A DNA stretch of 64,000 bases from Anaerocolumna sp. MB42-C2 (GCF_030913705.1 NZ_CP133190.1:5233501-5297500); one strand, 5' to 3'. Positions 54,520-63,281 are shown, counted from the first letter of the stretch. Translations and numbers: made by a program. Notes: generated by a model not told the origin, from the sequence alone.

Positions 54520-55870
54520 ATATAAGAATAAAAAGGAAGAACAAACGAAATTACCCATGGAAACAGAGCCGGTACATATCTTGATTTTGAAAATGGCTGT
54601 TCCTACCATTATCAGTATGCTGATTACCACTGTTTATAATATGACGGATACCTTTTATGTGGGCAAAATAGGCTCGGAAGCTGTTGCAGCTGTCGGAATT
54701 GTATATTCTTATATGAGCATCATACAGGCCTTTGGTTTTTTGTTCGGTCACGGCTCCGGGAATTATATTGCCCATAAATTAGGGCAGCATAAGGGGCGGG
54801 AGGCAGAGAATATGGCAGGAACGGCACTTCTGTTATCCGGTATATTCGGAGTTGTTCTGGGTATTTTCAGTTACCTGTTTGCGGGAAAAATCGTGAGGAT
54901 TTTAGGTGCGGTTAACGGTATGACAAGTAATGCAGCCGTCTATTTACAGGCGCTTTCTTTCGGTATTCCTTTTATCATTGTAGCATTAATGTTAAATAAT
55001 CAATTACGTTTTCAGGGAAAAACACTGCTTGGAATGATCGGAATCGGTATGGGCGGAATTCTGAATATAGCAATGGCTCCTTTATTTATCTTTGTATTAA
55101 ATATGAAAGTAGAAGGGGCAGGAATTGCAACCTCATTATGTCAGTTAATCAGTTTTCTGCTTCTTTTTTATATTGCCAGGAAAAAGAGTGTTGTCCATAT
55201 TACCATTAAACGGCTGCAGATCAATGCAAACCTGATAAAGGAATTACTGTGGGGCGGTATGCCTAACTTTACAAGACAGGCAATTGCATCTTTTGCTATG
55301 TTGTGCCTGAATTTATCCATTATAAGATACGGGGAACAGGTGATTGCAGCATTTACTATCGTAAACAGATGGCTTATGATGACAGGTGCTGCAATGATTG
55401 GGTTAGGTCAGGGCTTTCAGCCTGTATGTGCCTATAATTATGGAGCAAAACTTTACAAAAGGGTAAAAGCCGGATTTAAATTCTGCTGTACGGTTTCTAC
55501 CGTGGCAGCGATTCTCTTAACCGGAGTCTGTTATTTATTTAGTGATGAAATTGTTCGAATATTCACGGTCGACAGCGGAGTGATCTCCGTTGGAAAACAA
55601 ATATTAAGATATCAATGTATTTCTGTTCCGGTTTTAGGCTGGGTAATCATGAGCGGGATGTTATTGCAGAATACAGGCAGATACAAACAGGCAACAATTG
55701 TATCTGCCTCCAGACAGGGAATTGTATTTTTACCTGTTTTAGGTATTATGGTATATTTGGGAAGTTTAAAGGGAATCTTGCTGGTGCAACCCCTTGCAGA
55801 TATTGGAACGTTCCTGATATCCCTTCCTATGGGAATTCGGGTATTAAAATTTTTAAATGGTATGGATTAA
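54512..55870 (+). CDS. MATE-family efflux transporter
   Basis: 452 residues with 12 membrane segments in two similar halves. Family features are MAVPTIISMLITTVYNMTDTFYVG and the second-half counterpart GGMPNFTRQAIASFAMLCLN. Typical of Na+- or H+-coupled drug exporters of the DinF/NorM superfamily. Its ATG overlaps the preceding gene by eight bases, so the two are translationally coupled and probably act on the same compound. Confidence 0.93.
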   Translation: MNKYKNKKEEQTKLPMETEPVHILILKMAVPTIISMLITTVYNMTDTFYVGKIGSEAVAAVGIVYSYMSIIQAFGFLFGHGSGNYIAHKLGQHKGREAENMAGTALLLSGIFGVVLGIFSYLFAGKIVRILGAVNGMTSNAAVYLQALSFGIPFIIVALMLNNQLRFQGKTLLGMIGIGMGGILNIAMAPLFIFVLNMKVEGAGIATSLCQLISFLLLFYIARKKSVVHITIKRLQINANLIKELLWGGMPNFTRQAIASFAMLCLNLSIIRYGEQVIAAFTIVNRWLMMTGAAMIGLGQGFQPVCAYNYGAKLYKRVKAGFKFCCTVSTVAAILLTGVCYLFSDEIVRIFTVDSGVISVGKQILRYQCISVPVLGWVIMSGMLLQNTGRYKQATIVSASRQGIVFLPVLGIMVYLGSLKGILLVQPLADIGTFLISLPMGIRVLKFLNGMD

Positions 55871-55921
55871 GATGAATAATATGTAAATCTTCATAATATC
55901 GTAGAACATTAAAGTATGATT

Positions 55922-55960
55922 AAGGGTATCTCTCTGGTCTTTGACCGGGGAGATACCCTT
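55922..55960. terminator. Hairpin between convergent MATE and MFS genes
   Basis: AAGGGTATCTC (55922-55932) pairs perfectly with GAGATACCCTT (55950-55960), with GGTC/GACC inside. Likely a bidirectional terminator. Confidence 0.75.
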
Positions 55961-56022
55961 TGCTGCAGCATCTATAACATGAGGTAGAGTCCATCAATTT
56001 AGATAGGGCTGACAAGAACTTA

Positions 56023-57267
56023 CTAAGTGTTATTCTCACTATAATCAGAATTTATGTATTCCTTAAATGACTTGCTGAAATAGGATGGTATGGAGATTAT
56101 AAAAACAGCTAAAAAAGCAGCGGTAATTACCAAACGAATAGGATATATACCTCCAAGTACTCCGCCAAGTGCCATAGCAAAAGGCGTTAAGCCCTGTGTT
56201 ATCATATTTAAAAAGGACATTACCTTACCTCTTACTTCCTGTGAGGTAGAGGCTTGTATGGTAGAGATCAGCAGAACATTAAAAAGAGAATTAAAGAATC
56301 CTGCCAGAACAATCAGTATGGACATTATTATAAAAGATGGCTGGTTAAAGGCAAAAATCATACAAAGGTTAGATATGATACTGGAAACAATAAACAGTTT
56401 AAGTTTATTCTGTGATTTTATTGTTAAGATGGACAGAAGCAGAAAACCAGCTGCCGCACCACCCATATAGGTGGATAAAAGAATGCCGTATTTTCCTGCT
56501 CCCATTGACGGAGTATACTTACAGTACGGTAAGAATAATACGATGCCTATGAAAGAGAAAAAATTACACATAGCAGCTAACATTAGAATGATCCGTAAAC
56601 CTTTCTGCTTCCACATATAGAGAAAACCCTCCGACATATCCTTAAAAAAATGAATTTTATCTTTCTTTTTATTTTCAGGAATTTTAACAAAAGCGATAGA
56701 GGTACCTGAAAATAAAAAGGACAAACCATCGAATAGGAATAATGCCGGTGCACCTAATGCCTGAAACAAAAAACCGCCTGCTACATTCCCGACCATGTTG
56801 GATCCGGAAGATAATATGGAAAACACGGAAAGAGCATTGGAAATCTTGGCTTTTGGTACAATCTCCGGGATTGTCGCCTGTACACCTGGATTAAAGATAG
56901 CTCCGCAGATACTAAGGAGAATACCGGTTACAAAAACCATCCATATGGCTAATTCTCCATGGTAAGCGGCAGCTGCCAATAGAACAATACATATTCCGCG
57001 TAGGATATCTAATAAAATAAACAATCGTTTTTTACTGGAATTATCAATGATAACACCTGCTAAAGGAGCAATAAGCACTCCGGGCAATGTGGAGGCAGCC
57101 ATAAGAGTTCCCATTAATGCGGTAGATCCTGTAACAGCAAGTACCCAGAAACCGAGGGCAATACTATAAACCGCATCGCCTACAGTGGAGACAAGCTGAC
57201 TCTGCCATAGTATTGAAAAACTGGGTGTCCATAATCTGTTTTTGCTAAACTTACTCAATTGAATCAC
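56023..57267 (-). CDS. MFS efflux transporter, DHA3 (Mef-like) family
   Basis: 414 residues with about 12 membrane segments. It opens NRLWTPSFSILWQSQLVSTVGDAVYSIALG, followed by a first loop APLAGVIIDNSSKKRLFILLDILRG; both fit the MefA/DHA3 group of macrolide and drug exporters. It overlaps the MarR gene upstream by 17 bases, so that regulator probably controls it from the autoregulated promoter near 57870. Confidence 0.9.
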   Translation of the reverse strand: MIQLSKFSKNRLWTPSFSILWQSQLVSTVGDAVYSIALGFWVLAVTGSTALMGTLMAASTLPGVLIAPLAGVIIDNSSKKRLFILLDILRGICIVLLAAAAYHGELAIWMVFVTGILLSICGAIFNPGVQATIPEIVPKAKISNALSVFSILSSGSNMVGNVAGGFLFQALGAPALFLFDGLSFLFSGTSIAFVKIPENKKKDKIHFFKDMSEGFLYMWKQKGLRIILMLAAMCNFFSFIGIVLFLPYCKYTPSMGAGKYGILLSTYMGGAAAGFLLLSILTIKSQNKLKLFIVSSIISNLCMIFAFNQPSFIIMSILIVLAGFFNSLFNVLLISTIQASTSQEVRGKVMSFLNMITQGLTPFAMALGGVLGGIYPIRLVITAAFLAVFIISIPSYFSKSFKEYINSDYSENNT

Positions 57268-57820
57268 CTTCCATTTCTATTTTTGCTCTTCTGGCATCAA
57301 ATTTCTCCAGCGTCTGTAACTGAGACTCAGTGAAGTCTTCGCTGTCTCCATAATTAATATTTTCCTCAAAATTAAGAGGTTCATTGCCATCATAATAATA
57401 TAGCTTTTTCAACAGCAACCATAATAGTTCTAATTCCCTGGTTGTGAATTTTGAAAACATCTCAGTAAATAAATGAATGGACTGCTCCGCAGATATCATT
57501 ACGGCAGTTTTGCCGGTATCTGTAATTTGTATCTCTGTTGCACGTTTGTCCAGAGCAGAGGGTACAGAGACAATATAACCTTTATTTTCAAGAATTGAAA
57601 TTAACTGTTTGACGCTTTGTCTTGTACTACCTAACATTTTAGCCAGGTTACTGTGAGTTGCCTTTCCGTTTGGTAAATGAAGAATCGCCGTCATTAACAT
57701 CATCTGTCTTGTTGTAAGTGAGTTAAGTGATTGATCGCCCTTAACCTGAATCTTATTCGATAACGTAAATATGGTGGCAAATATTTGCTGGATTAAATAG
57801 AGATCTTTTTCATATTTCAA
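57251..57820 (-). CDS. MarR-family regulator of the MFS pump
   Basis: 189 residues from a TTG start at 57820, with GGAGG ten bases upstream. Winged HTH with LTTRQMMLMTAILHLPNG, SNLAKMLGSTRQSVKQLIS and wing SALDKRATEIQIT. Close paralogue of the regulator at 48370 through most of its length, with an extra ~30-residue C-terminal tail. It is the first gene of a two-gene operon with the DHA3 pump, the classical repressor-pump pairing. Confidence 0.92.
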   Translation of the reverse strand: MKYEKDLYLIQQIFATIFTLSNKIQVKGDQSLNSLTTRQMMLMTAILHLPNGKATHSNLAKMLGSTRQSVKQLISILENKGYIVSVPSALDKRATEIQITDTGKTAVMISAEQSIHLFTEMFSKFTTRELELLWLLLKKLYYYDGNEPLNFEENINYGDSEDFTESQLQTLEKFDARRAKIEMEGDSIE

Positions 57821-57854
57821 AATGGTACATCCTCCTGATTCATTATTTTATTAT

Positions 57855-57906
57855 GCAGTATACTGCCTATTATATCACTTTTTATGTAATTGTCAATATA
57901 CTGCAT
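57855..57906 (-). promoter_or_regulatory. Promoter with two operator copies for the MarR-MFS operon
   Basis: On the minus strand TTGACA (57896-57891) and TATAAT (57874-57869) are 16 bases apart. GCAGTATACTGC, a perfect palindrome, lies at 57855-57866 just after the -10. A second copy with one arm changed (CAATATACTGCAT, 57894-57906) overlaps the -35. A repressor bound to both would block the promoter. Confidence 0.85.
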
Positions 57907-58152
57907 AAATTTTATTATAAGAGCAGATTATCACAACAATCACTGGTACGAACTATTTTAATTTCGGGATAAATATGCTTGATTACTGGATACTATTCAT
58001 AAATCAAATAGGGTATATATAAAAAGGCAGACGAGGAAGAAGCTGAGCGTTGAGCTGGGGGACTACTTTTTATTGAGGAGATAAAATAATATTTTATATT
58101 GAATTAAACTTTCGTAATAAATTACTTCGATAAAATATAATTTCAAAAATCC

Positions 58153-58181
58153 TTGACAATCTATTTGATAATAGCTAAGAT
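58153..58181 (+). promoter_or_regulatory. Promoter of a short orphan transcript
   Basis: TTGACA (58153-58158) and TAAGAT (58176-58181) are 17 bases apart. The sequence just upstream (ATTTCAAAAATCC) resembles that before the murQ promoter. Confidence 0.6.
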
Positions 58182-58187
58182 ATAAAA

Positions 58188-58250
58188 AAGTAAACGAATA
58201 AAATTATAATGCAAAGAGGCAGTCTAATTATGGACTGCCTCTTTCTGTCA
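58188..58250 (+). ncRNA. Possible ~60-nt small RNA ending in a strong terminator
   Basis: About 25 bases after the predicted start, AAAGAGGCAGTC (58213-58224) pairs perfectly with GACTGCCTCTTT (58233-58244), ending in TTTCT. There is no ORF between promoter and terminator and no upstream gene on this strand for the terminator to serve. Either a small RNA or a premature-termination leader for murQ. The rest of the 57.9-58.5 kb gap shows only AT-rich sequence. Confidence 0.4.
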
Positions 58251-58391
58251 TAGAATCATTCTCTGAACTTCTCTCATAGATAATTGCCAGACCATCAGGT
58301 GCATATTAACATGTCTATCGACTGTAAGTGAAAATAGAGGGAAAAAATTTTTCTATTCAATGAAATAAAATTACACAATAAAATAAAATAA

Positions 58392-58443
58392 TGAAATAAA
58401 ATTTCAAAAAACTGTTGACATATGATAAAACATTGGTTAAAAT
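58392..58443 (+). promoter_or_regulatory. murQ operon promoter with an RpiR-like operator
   Basis: TTGACA (58415-58420) and TAAAAT (58438-58443) are 17 bases apart. The inverted repeat TGAAAT-AAA-ATTTCA (58392-58406) lies just upstream of the -35, and a partial copy (TGAAATAAAATTAC) starts at 58361. MurR/RpiR-family regulators, common for murQ, bind AT-rich inverted repeats of this kind. No regulator gene is in the window. Confidence 0.65.
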
Positions 58444-58535
58444 ATAATAAATTGTTGCAAATAGACAAAGCTAATTGTGCAATATTACTACAACACTGTC
58501 TTTTTAAAATATACAGTTAGGAATGTGAGATTACT

Positions 58536-59453
58536 ATGAATGATTATTTATCAAACCTGATAACAGAGCAAGTCAATCAAGAAACTGAGAATATTGATGA
58601 ATGTACTACGGAGCAGATTTTAAATCTGATCAATAGGGAGGATTCCAAGGTACCGGATGCTGTTAGGAAAGAAATACCCAATATAACAAAAGCTGTTGAT
58701 ATAATATATGAATCACTATCGAGTGGCGGCCGGATGATATATCTGGGTGCAGGAACTTCGGGAAGATTAGGCGTATTAGATGCTTCGGAATGTCCGCCAA
58801 CTTATGGAACGGACCCTGAATTGATACAGGGTTACATAGCCGGAGGAGATGGTGCACTCAGGACAGCCGTTGAGGGAAGTGAAGACAGTGAAGAAGAGGG
58901 AAGAAAGCAGGTTAAGGAGTGCAGTGTAACCAAAAAGGATGTCATAATAGGAATAACAGCCAGCGGCAGTGCACCCTATGTATGCGGGGCCTTGAAACAG
59001 GCCAGAGAGTATGGCGCCACAACGATTGGAGTTGTAAATAATGACAATACGAAACTAAATAAACTTTGTGATATATGTATTGAAGTTGTAGTAGGACCAG
59101 AGGTTGTAATAGGTTCTACCCGAATGAAAGCAGGCACGGCGCAGAAGCTGGTGCTGAATATGTTAACCACCGCGGCTATGATAAAACTCGGTAAAGTATA
59201 TGGGAATATGATGGTGGATTTAAAAGCTTCCAATAATAAGTTAAACGAAAGGTCAATCCGAATTATAAGAAAAGTAACCGGAGTCAATGAAGAGTCAGCC
59301 TTAAAATATTTGGAGGAGGCAGATAAGAATACAAAACTTGCAATTATGATGATACTATCGGGGGAGTCCTGCGAGAATTCGAAAAGGATATTAGAGAAGA
59401 ATCAGGGATATTTAAAAAGGGCACTTAAGGCAAGTGATATAAACCTGAACTAA
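58536..59453 (+). CDS. murQ: N-acetylmuramic acid 6-phosphate etherase
   Basis: 305 residues. SIS-domain lactyl ether hydrolase with MIYLGAGTSGRLGVLDASEC (phosphosugar binding), PPTYGT, IGITASGSAPYV and GSTRMKAGTAQKLVLNML. It cleaves MurNAc-6-phosphate to GlcNAc-6-phosphate and D-lactate in the cytoplasm, the committed step of muramic acid salvage. First gene of an operon with an ABC importer and anmK. The full set of MurQ motifs is present. The ribosome site (GTGAGA) is weak. Confidence 0.95.
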   Translation: MNDYLSNLITEQVNQETENIDECTTEQILNLINREDSKVPDAVRKEIPNITKAVDIIYESLSSGGRMIYLGAGTSGRLGVLDASECPPTYGTDPELIQGYIAGGDGALRTAVEGSEDSEEEGRKQVKECSVTKKDVIIGITASGSAPYVCGALKQAREYGATTIGVVNNDNTKLNKLCDICIEVVVGPEVVIGSTRMKAGTAQKLVLNMLTTAAMIKLGKVYGNMMVDLKASNNKLNERSIRIIRKVTGVNEESALKYLEEADKNTKLAIMMILSGESCENSKRILEKNQGYLKRALKASDINLN

Positions 59454-59545
59454 TTTAACCTAATAATTCAGGCAAGATATAAAAGTAAAACCATAAGTGG
59501 GGCGGACCCAAACGATAGGTCTATATAGTTGATTCGATATATAGC

Positions 59546-59563
59546 ATTTTGCTTAAGCAAAAT
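59546..59563 (+). promoter_or_regulatory. Palindrome before the binding-protein gene of the murQ operon
   Basis: ATTTTGCTTAAGCAAAAT is a perfect 18-base palindrome ending 12 bases before the AAGGAGG ribosome site. It may be an operator or an mRNA hairpin affecting translation of the next gene. Confidence 0.5.
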
Positions 59564-59588
59564 TATATAAATTAAGGAGGAAAATGAA

Positions 59589-61070
59589 ATGAAGAAATTA
59601 AAACGATTTTATGCTTATGCTTTGGTTGCGGTTCTGGCAATCGGCAGTTTAACCGGCTGCAAAAGCAAAGGTGCAAAGGAAACTAATGAACCCAGTAAAA
59701 GCACCGTCACAAATGATACCAGTGAAACAACTGCTTCCGAAACCGGGCAAACAGAATTAAAAGAGGATACCATTAATGTACTGTTACCCCCTGTCTCCCC
59801 AACCTATCAGGATAATTTTGATAAGTGGACCAAGGAATTTAACGAGTTGTATCCTAACCTGACACTTAAGATTGAACCGGCAAGCTGGGAAGATGTTACT
59901 CAAAAACTGGATGTACAGGTGCAGGCAGGATCTCCTCCGGATATCGCTTTTGTGGGTGCAGGATCGATTCCGAAATACATAGATACCGGCCTTTTACTGG
60001 ATATCAGCAATATAGCCACAAAGGATATGCTGGATGATTTTGATCAGAATATCCTGAATTATTACAAAAACGGGGAGGGCCTATATGGCATGCCAGCTTA
60101 CGCTGAGGTACACGGCATCGGCGGTAACAGAGAAATGTTGGAAGCTGCCGGGATTGACTGGAAGAAAGTTCAGACGGATGGATGGACATATGAAGAATTC
60201 AGGAAAGCAATTAAAGCCGGTACTATCAAGGATGGAGATAATGTTAAGACATACGGTTTTGTTTTTGCCTGTTCAGGTGTTACGGCGGCGGATTATCTTA
60301 ACATATTTGTTAAAAATGCCGGAATGCCGGATGCATTCAACAAAGATTTAAAATATGCTTATACCAGTAAAAATTTCCTTAAATTATTGGAAGCCTTAAG
60401 AGCTTTAATTGATGACGGCTCCATGCCTGCAGAACTTAGCTCCGTAGATGCAGGAAAACGCTGGAATATGTTCTTAACCGGTCAAACCATGATAACCGGT
60501 AAAGGTTTATCCGTTTTTGAACGGTCCGCTAAGCTTAATAACGATAAAATAGATGCGAAAGACGGAAGTGCTGTAGAGGGCAGTATCAAAACAGAGTATA
60601 TCATACTTCCGGTGCCTACTTTTTTCGGTAATACCATGTCGGCAGCCGGTGCAATTGATGGTTATGTTGCTTTCCGCGGAAAACAGGAACCTGATCCGGA
60701 ACATCTTAAAAATGTAGCAAAAGCAATGTATTTTTTAGCCAGCGGTCAGGTAGCGGCTATAACCTGTAATGATTTGTATATATCTCCTATCTGTCAATCC
60801 GGTATGAAAGCTATGGCAGATTTGGAAGCTCCGGAAGGTAAAAATGATTATAACACCAAAGAAGCAGCACTGCTTACATCCCTTATCTCAGAAGCAAGAC
60901 CGGATATTACTCCGGAGCTTGGGGCAAAAGCACAGAAAATATCCGATGAAGTTATGGTACCCAAATTTCAGGCTTTATTGGCAAATGAGCTGACACCGCA
61001 GGAAATGTATGATGCAGTCAAAGCTGCAGCAATTGATGCTTTTGGGGAAGATGGAATAGTAACAGACTAA
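59589..61070 (+). CDS. Sugar-binding lipoprotein of a family 1 ABC importer (muropeptide/amino-sugar candidate)
   Basis: 493 residues. Lipobox SLTGC with Cys24, then a Thr/Ser/Glu-rich linker. The mature domain has TINVLLPPVSPTYQDNFDKW, AGSPPDIAFVGAG and YGMPAYAEVHGIGGN, typical of family 1 carbohydrate-binding proteins. Operon membership between murQ and anmK points to MurNAc, anhydroMurNAc or a GlcNAc-MurNAc disaccharide as ligand (inference). AAGGAGG precedes the ATG. Confidence 0.88.
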   Translation: MKKLKRFYAYALVAVLAIGSLTGCKSKGAKETNEPSKSTVTNDTSETTASETGQTELKEDTINVLLPPVSPTYQDNFDKWTKEFNELYPNLTLKIEPASWEDVTQKLDVQVQAGSPPDIAFVGAGSIPKYIDTGLLLDISNIATKDMLDDFDQNILNYYKNGEGLYGMPAYAEVHGIGGNREMLEAAGIDWKKVQTDGWTYEEFRKAIKAGTIKDGDNVKTYGFVFACSGVTAADYLNIFVKNAGMPDAFNKDLKYAYTSKNFLKLLEALRALIDDGSMPAELSSVDAGKRWNMFLTGQTMITGKGLSVFERSAKLNNDKIDAKDGSAVEGSIKTEYIILPVPTFFGNTMSAAGAIDGYVAFRGKQEPDPEHLKNVAKAMYFLASGQVAAITCNDLYISPICQSGMKAMADLEAPEGKNDYNTKEAALLTSLISEARPDITPELGAKAQKISDEVMVPKFQALLANELTPQEMYDAVKAAAIDAFGEDGIVTD

Positions 61071-61097
61071 ATCCAAGAGGTAAGAATATAAATTAGC

Positions 61098-61390
61098 AAT
61101 TCTTATGATTCAAGCGTCAAAAGCAATTTTTATATTATGGTTTTCGTCAATTTGCACAATTTATGTTCTAATTGCGTGACGCAGAATATAGTTCATTCGT
61201 AACACGTTCTCGCTTGGATGAAGTGCGTAGTGGTACATAAGGCCCTAAAATACAGGACCTAAGTACCAACGACTTCATACAGTTACTCATCAAACTATAT
61301 TCTACATCACGCTAATAATGAGTTATAGATGTGCAAATCGACGAATGTGAATTATTTGCATGGATTTTGACGCTCGAATCATTATTATTA
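61098..61390. repeat. ~290-nt imperfect palindrome between binding-protein and permease genes
   Basis: The left arm (from 61105) and the reverse complement of the right arm (to about 61387) match in order: ATGATTC/GCGTCAAAA, CGTC then ATTTGCACA, CGTGA then AGAATATAGTT, GTAAC, TGAAGT, TGGTAC and TAAGG. They meet near 61245. As RNA it would fold into one long interrupted hairpin. It encodes no protein. It could be a MITE-like element or an operon-internal structured RNA; part of it recurs at 47993-48044. Confidence 0.75.
61190..61240 (+). repeat. Dispersed noncoding repeat B, copy 2 (inside the palindrome)
   Basis: AGTTCATTCGTAAC and CGCTTGGATGAAGT, followed by CGTA and TGGT, match 47993-48044 with a few substitutions. 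Confidence 0.7.
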
Positions 61391-61464
61391 ATAGAGCCTG
61401 GATTTTTGGCAGGGCCGTGAAAAAAATATGATATCACAGCGGCCTTGCAATATTTGGAGGATGT

Positions 61465-62376
61465 ATGAAAAATAAAAAAGAACCTGCATTGCATAATAAG
61501 AGAAGAAAGAATAATGAGGAAAGTAAATGGGGGTATATTTTTATTTTGGCACCTTTACTTGTTTTCATTATATTTACTTTATATCCCATAATTGATGCTT
61601 TTATCATAAGTTTTAAAGAGTTTAAACCTTTAAAGACAGAATGGATAGGGTTAGATAATTATAAAAATACCCTGAAGAATTCATTATTTTATAAATCGCT
61701 TATTAATACAGTAGTGTACACAGGGCTTACCGTGCCGCTTTCCATGGCTTTGTCCTTTGTTGTTTCTATCCTGATTGTACCTTTGACGAAAAGAAAACAG
61801 AATTTTTATAAAGCCGCATATTATTTGCCTGCCATTGCATCGGGGGTTGCCCTTTCCTTTGTATGGAAATGGATCTTTGACCCATTGCCGTCAGGTTTAT
61901 TAAATAGATTGGTAGCTCTGTTTGGTGTGAATAATCAAAACTGGCTGGGGAGTTCTAAAACTGCTATGTTATCCTTAATCTTAATGGCATTGTTGTCCAG
62001 TCACGGTACTTCTATTATTATTTACATTGCAGCTTTACTTGGTATTGATAATACCTATTATGAATCAGCTGATATAGATGGAGCTACATTTTTTAAGAAA
62101 TTATGGTATATTGTATTGCCGTTAGTAAAACCGACAACTGTTTTTTTACTTGTAACCAGTGTGATCGGTTCTTTCCAGGTGTTCCAGAATGCGTTTCTTA
62201 TGACAGGCGGAGGCCCGGATAATGCCACTACCATGGTTGGCCTCTTAATTTTCAATAAAGCTTTTAAGTATTTTGAATACGGAGAGGCTTCTGCTCAGGC
62301 ATTGCTGTTAACCGCTATTATCGGGATATTTACTTTCATTCAATTTAAATTAACCGGCGATAATGTAGAGTATTAG
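61465..62376 (+). CDS. ABC sugar permease, MalF/UgpA type
   Basis: 303 residues: a Lys/Arg-rich N-terminus, six membrane segments, an EAA-loop equivalent (ESADIDGATFFKKLWYIVLP) and MTGGGPDNATTMVGLLIFNK. TTGGAGGATGT gives the ribosome site. Pairs with the permease at 62418 and the binding protein at 59589. Confidence 0.92.
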   Translation: MKNKKEPALHNKRRKNNEESKWGYIFILAPLLVFIIFTLYPIIDAFIISFKEFKPLKTEWIGLDNYKNTLKNSLFYKSLINTVVYTGLTVPLSMALSFVVSILIVPLTKRKQNFYKAAYYLPAIASGVALSFVWKWIFDPLPSGLLNRLVALFGVNNQNWLGSSKTAMLSLILMALLSSHGTSIIIYIAALLGIDNTYYESADIDGATFFKKLWYIVLPLVKPTTVFLLVTSVIGSFQVFQNAFLMTGGGPDNATTMVGLLIFNKAFKYFEYGEASAQALLLTAIIGIFTFIQFKLTGDNVEY

Positions 62377-62420
62377 AAAGGAGGAAAGTCGAGACAAAGT
62401 TTACTCGACTATGTTATATG
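62377..62420 (+). promoter_or_regulatory. Hairpin separating a ribosome site from its start codon
   Basis: AAAGGAGG (62377-62384) is followed by a perfect stem AGTCGAG (62387-62393) with CTCGACT (62404-62410), then seven bases to the ATG at 62418. Linear distance from ribosome site to ATG is 33 bases; with the hairpin looped out it is about nine. No other ribosome site is near the ATG. Confidence 0.65.
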
Positions 62421-63281
62421 GCTTTGTATAAAAGTTACAGCAAAAATGAAAACAGTAAAAAATATTTTCGAAACACGTGGATCATACTCCTTCTAACACT
62501 GTTGGTAATTGCTACGTTATTTCCGATTTATTATATGATAATATCATCCTTTGGACCGCCTGTTGAAGCAGGAGCTTCAAGCTATTCCTTACTTATTAAG
62601 AATCCTACCCTTGGCTCATACAAATTTTTCTTTGATTACAGCAAATATTCCTTACGCTGGATCGTGAATTCTTTTATTGTTGCGGGGTTAATTACTCTTT
62701 CCAATGTTATTTTTGCAACTGCGGCAGGGTATGCATTTTCAAAACTCAGATTCAAAGGGAATAAGCTGTTATTTTCTCTTCTGCTGCTTGCTATGATGAT
62801 ACCTTATCAGGTTACCCAGGTCCCTTTATATATCTTAGTCGTTAATGTTTTACATATCGATAATACTTATACGGCGTTAGTTGTTCCCGGACTGGTTTCT
62901 GCCTATAATGTATTTCTGGCAAAACAGTTTATCGGTTCTCTGCCTACAGAAATTATGGAAGCGGCTAAAATGGAGGGCTGCAGCCAGCCGGCGCTCTTGA
63001 TTAAAATTATTATGCCATTGTCCAAAACGGTTATGGCAGTTATGGCAATCAATACCTTTATGAATAACTGGAATACGTTCTTTTGGCCTTTTTTAGTAAC
63101 CAGTACGGAAAATATGCAGACGATTCAGGTAGGGCTTAAGAATTTCAGTTTTGCCAATACAACGTATTTTGCACCAATGATGGCCGGTGCCACGGTGTCG
63201 GCACTGCCTATGTTTATACTTTTCTTTACCTTACAGAAATATTTCCTGGAGGGTGTTACGGTTGGAGCTGTAAAAGGGTAG
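62418..63281 (+). CDS. ABC sugar permease, MalG/UgpE type
   Basis: 287 residues, six membrane segments, EAA loop EIMEAAKMEGCSQPALLIKI, and the common C-terminal GVTVGAVKG. It completes the importer of the murQ operon. Translation probably depends on the hairpin-separated ribosome site upstream. An ATG at 62411 opens only a six-codon frame. Confidence 0.92.
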   Translation: MALYKSYSKNENSKKYFRNTWIILLLTLLVIATLFPIYYMIISSFGPPVEAGASSYSLLIKNPTLGSYKFFFDYSKYSLRWIVNSFIVAGLITLSNVIFATAAGYAFSKLRFKGNKLLFSLLLLAMMIPYQVTQVPLYILVVNVLHIDNTYTALVVPGLVSAYNVFLAKQFIGSLPTEIMEAAKMEGCSQPALLIKIIMPLSKTVMAVMAINTFMNNWNTFFWPFLVTSTENMQTIQVGLKNFSFANTTYFAPMMAGATVSALPMFILFFTLQKYFLEGVTVGAVKG

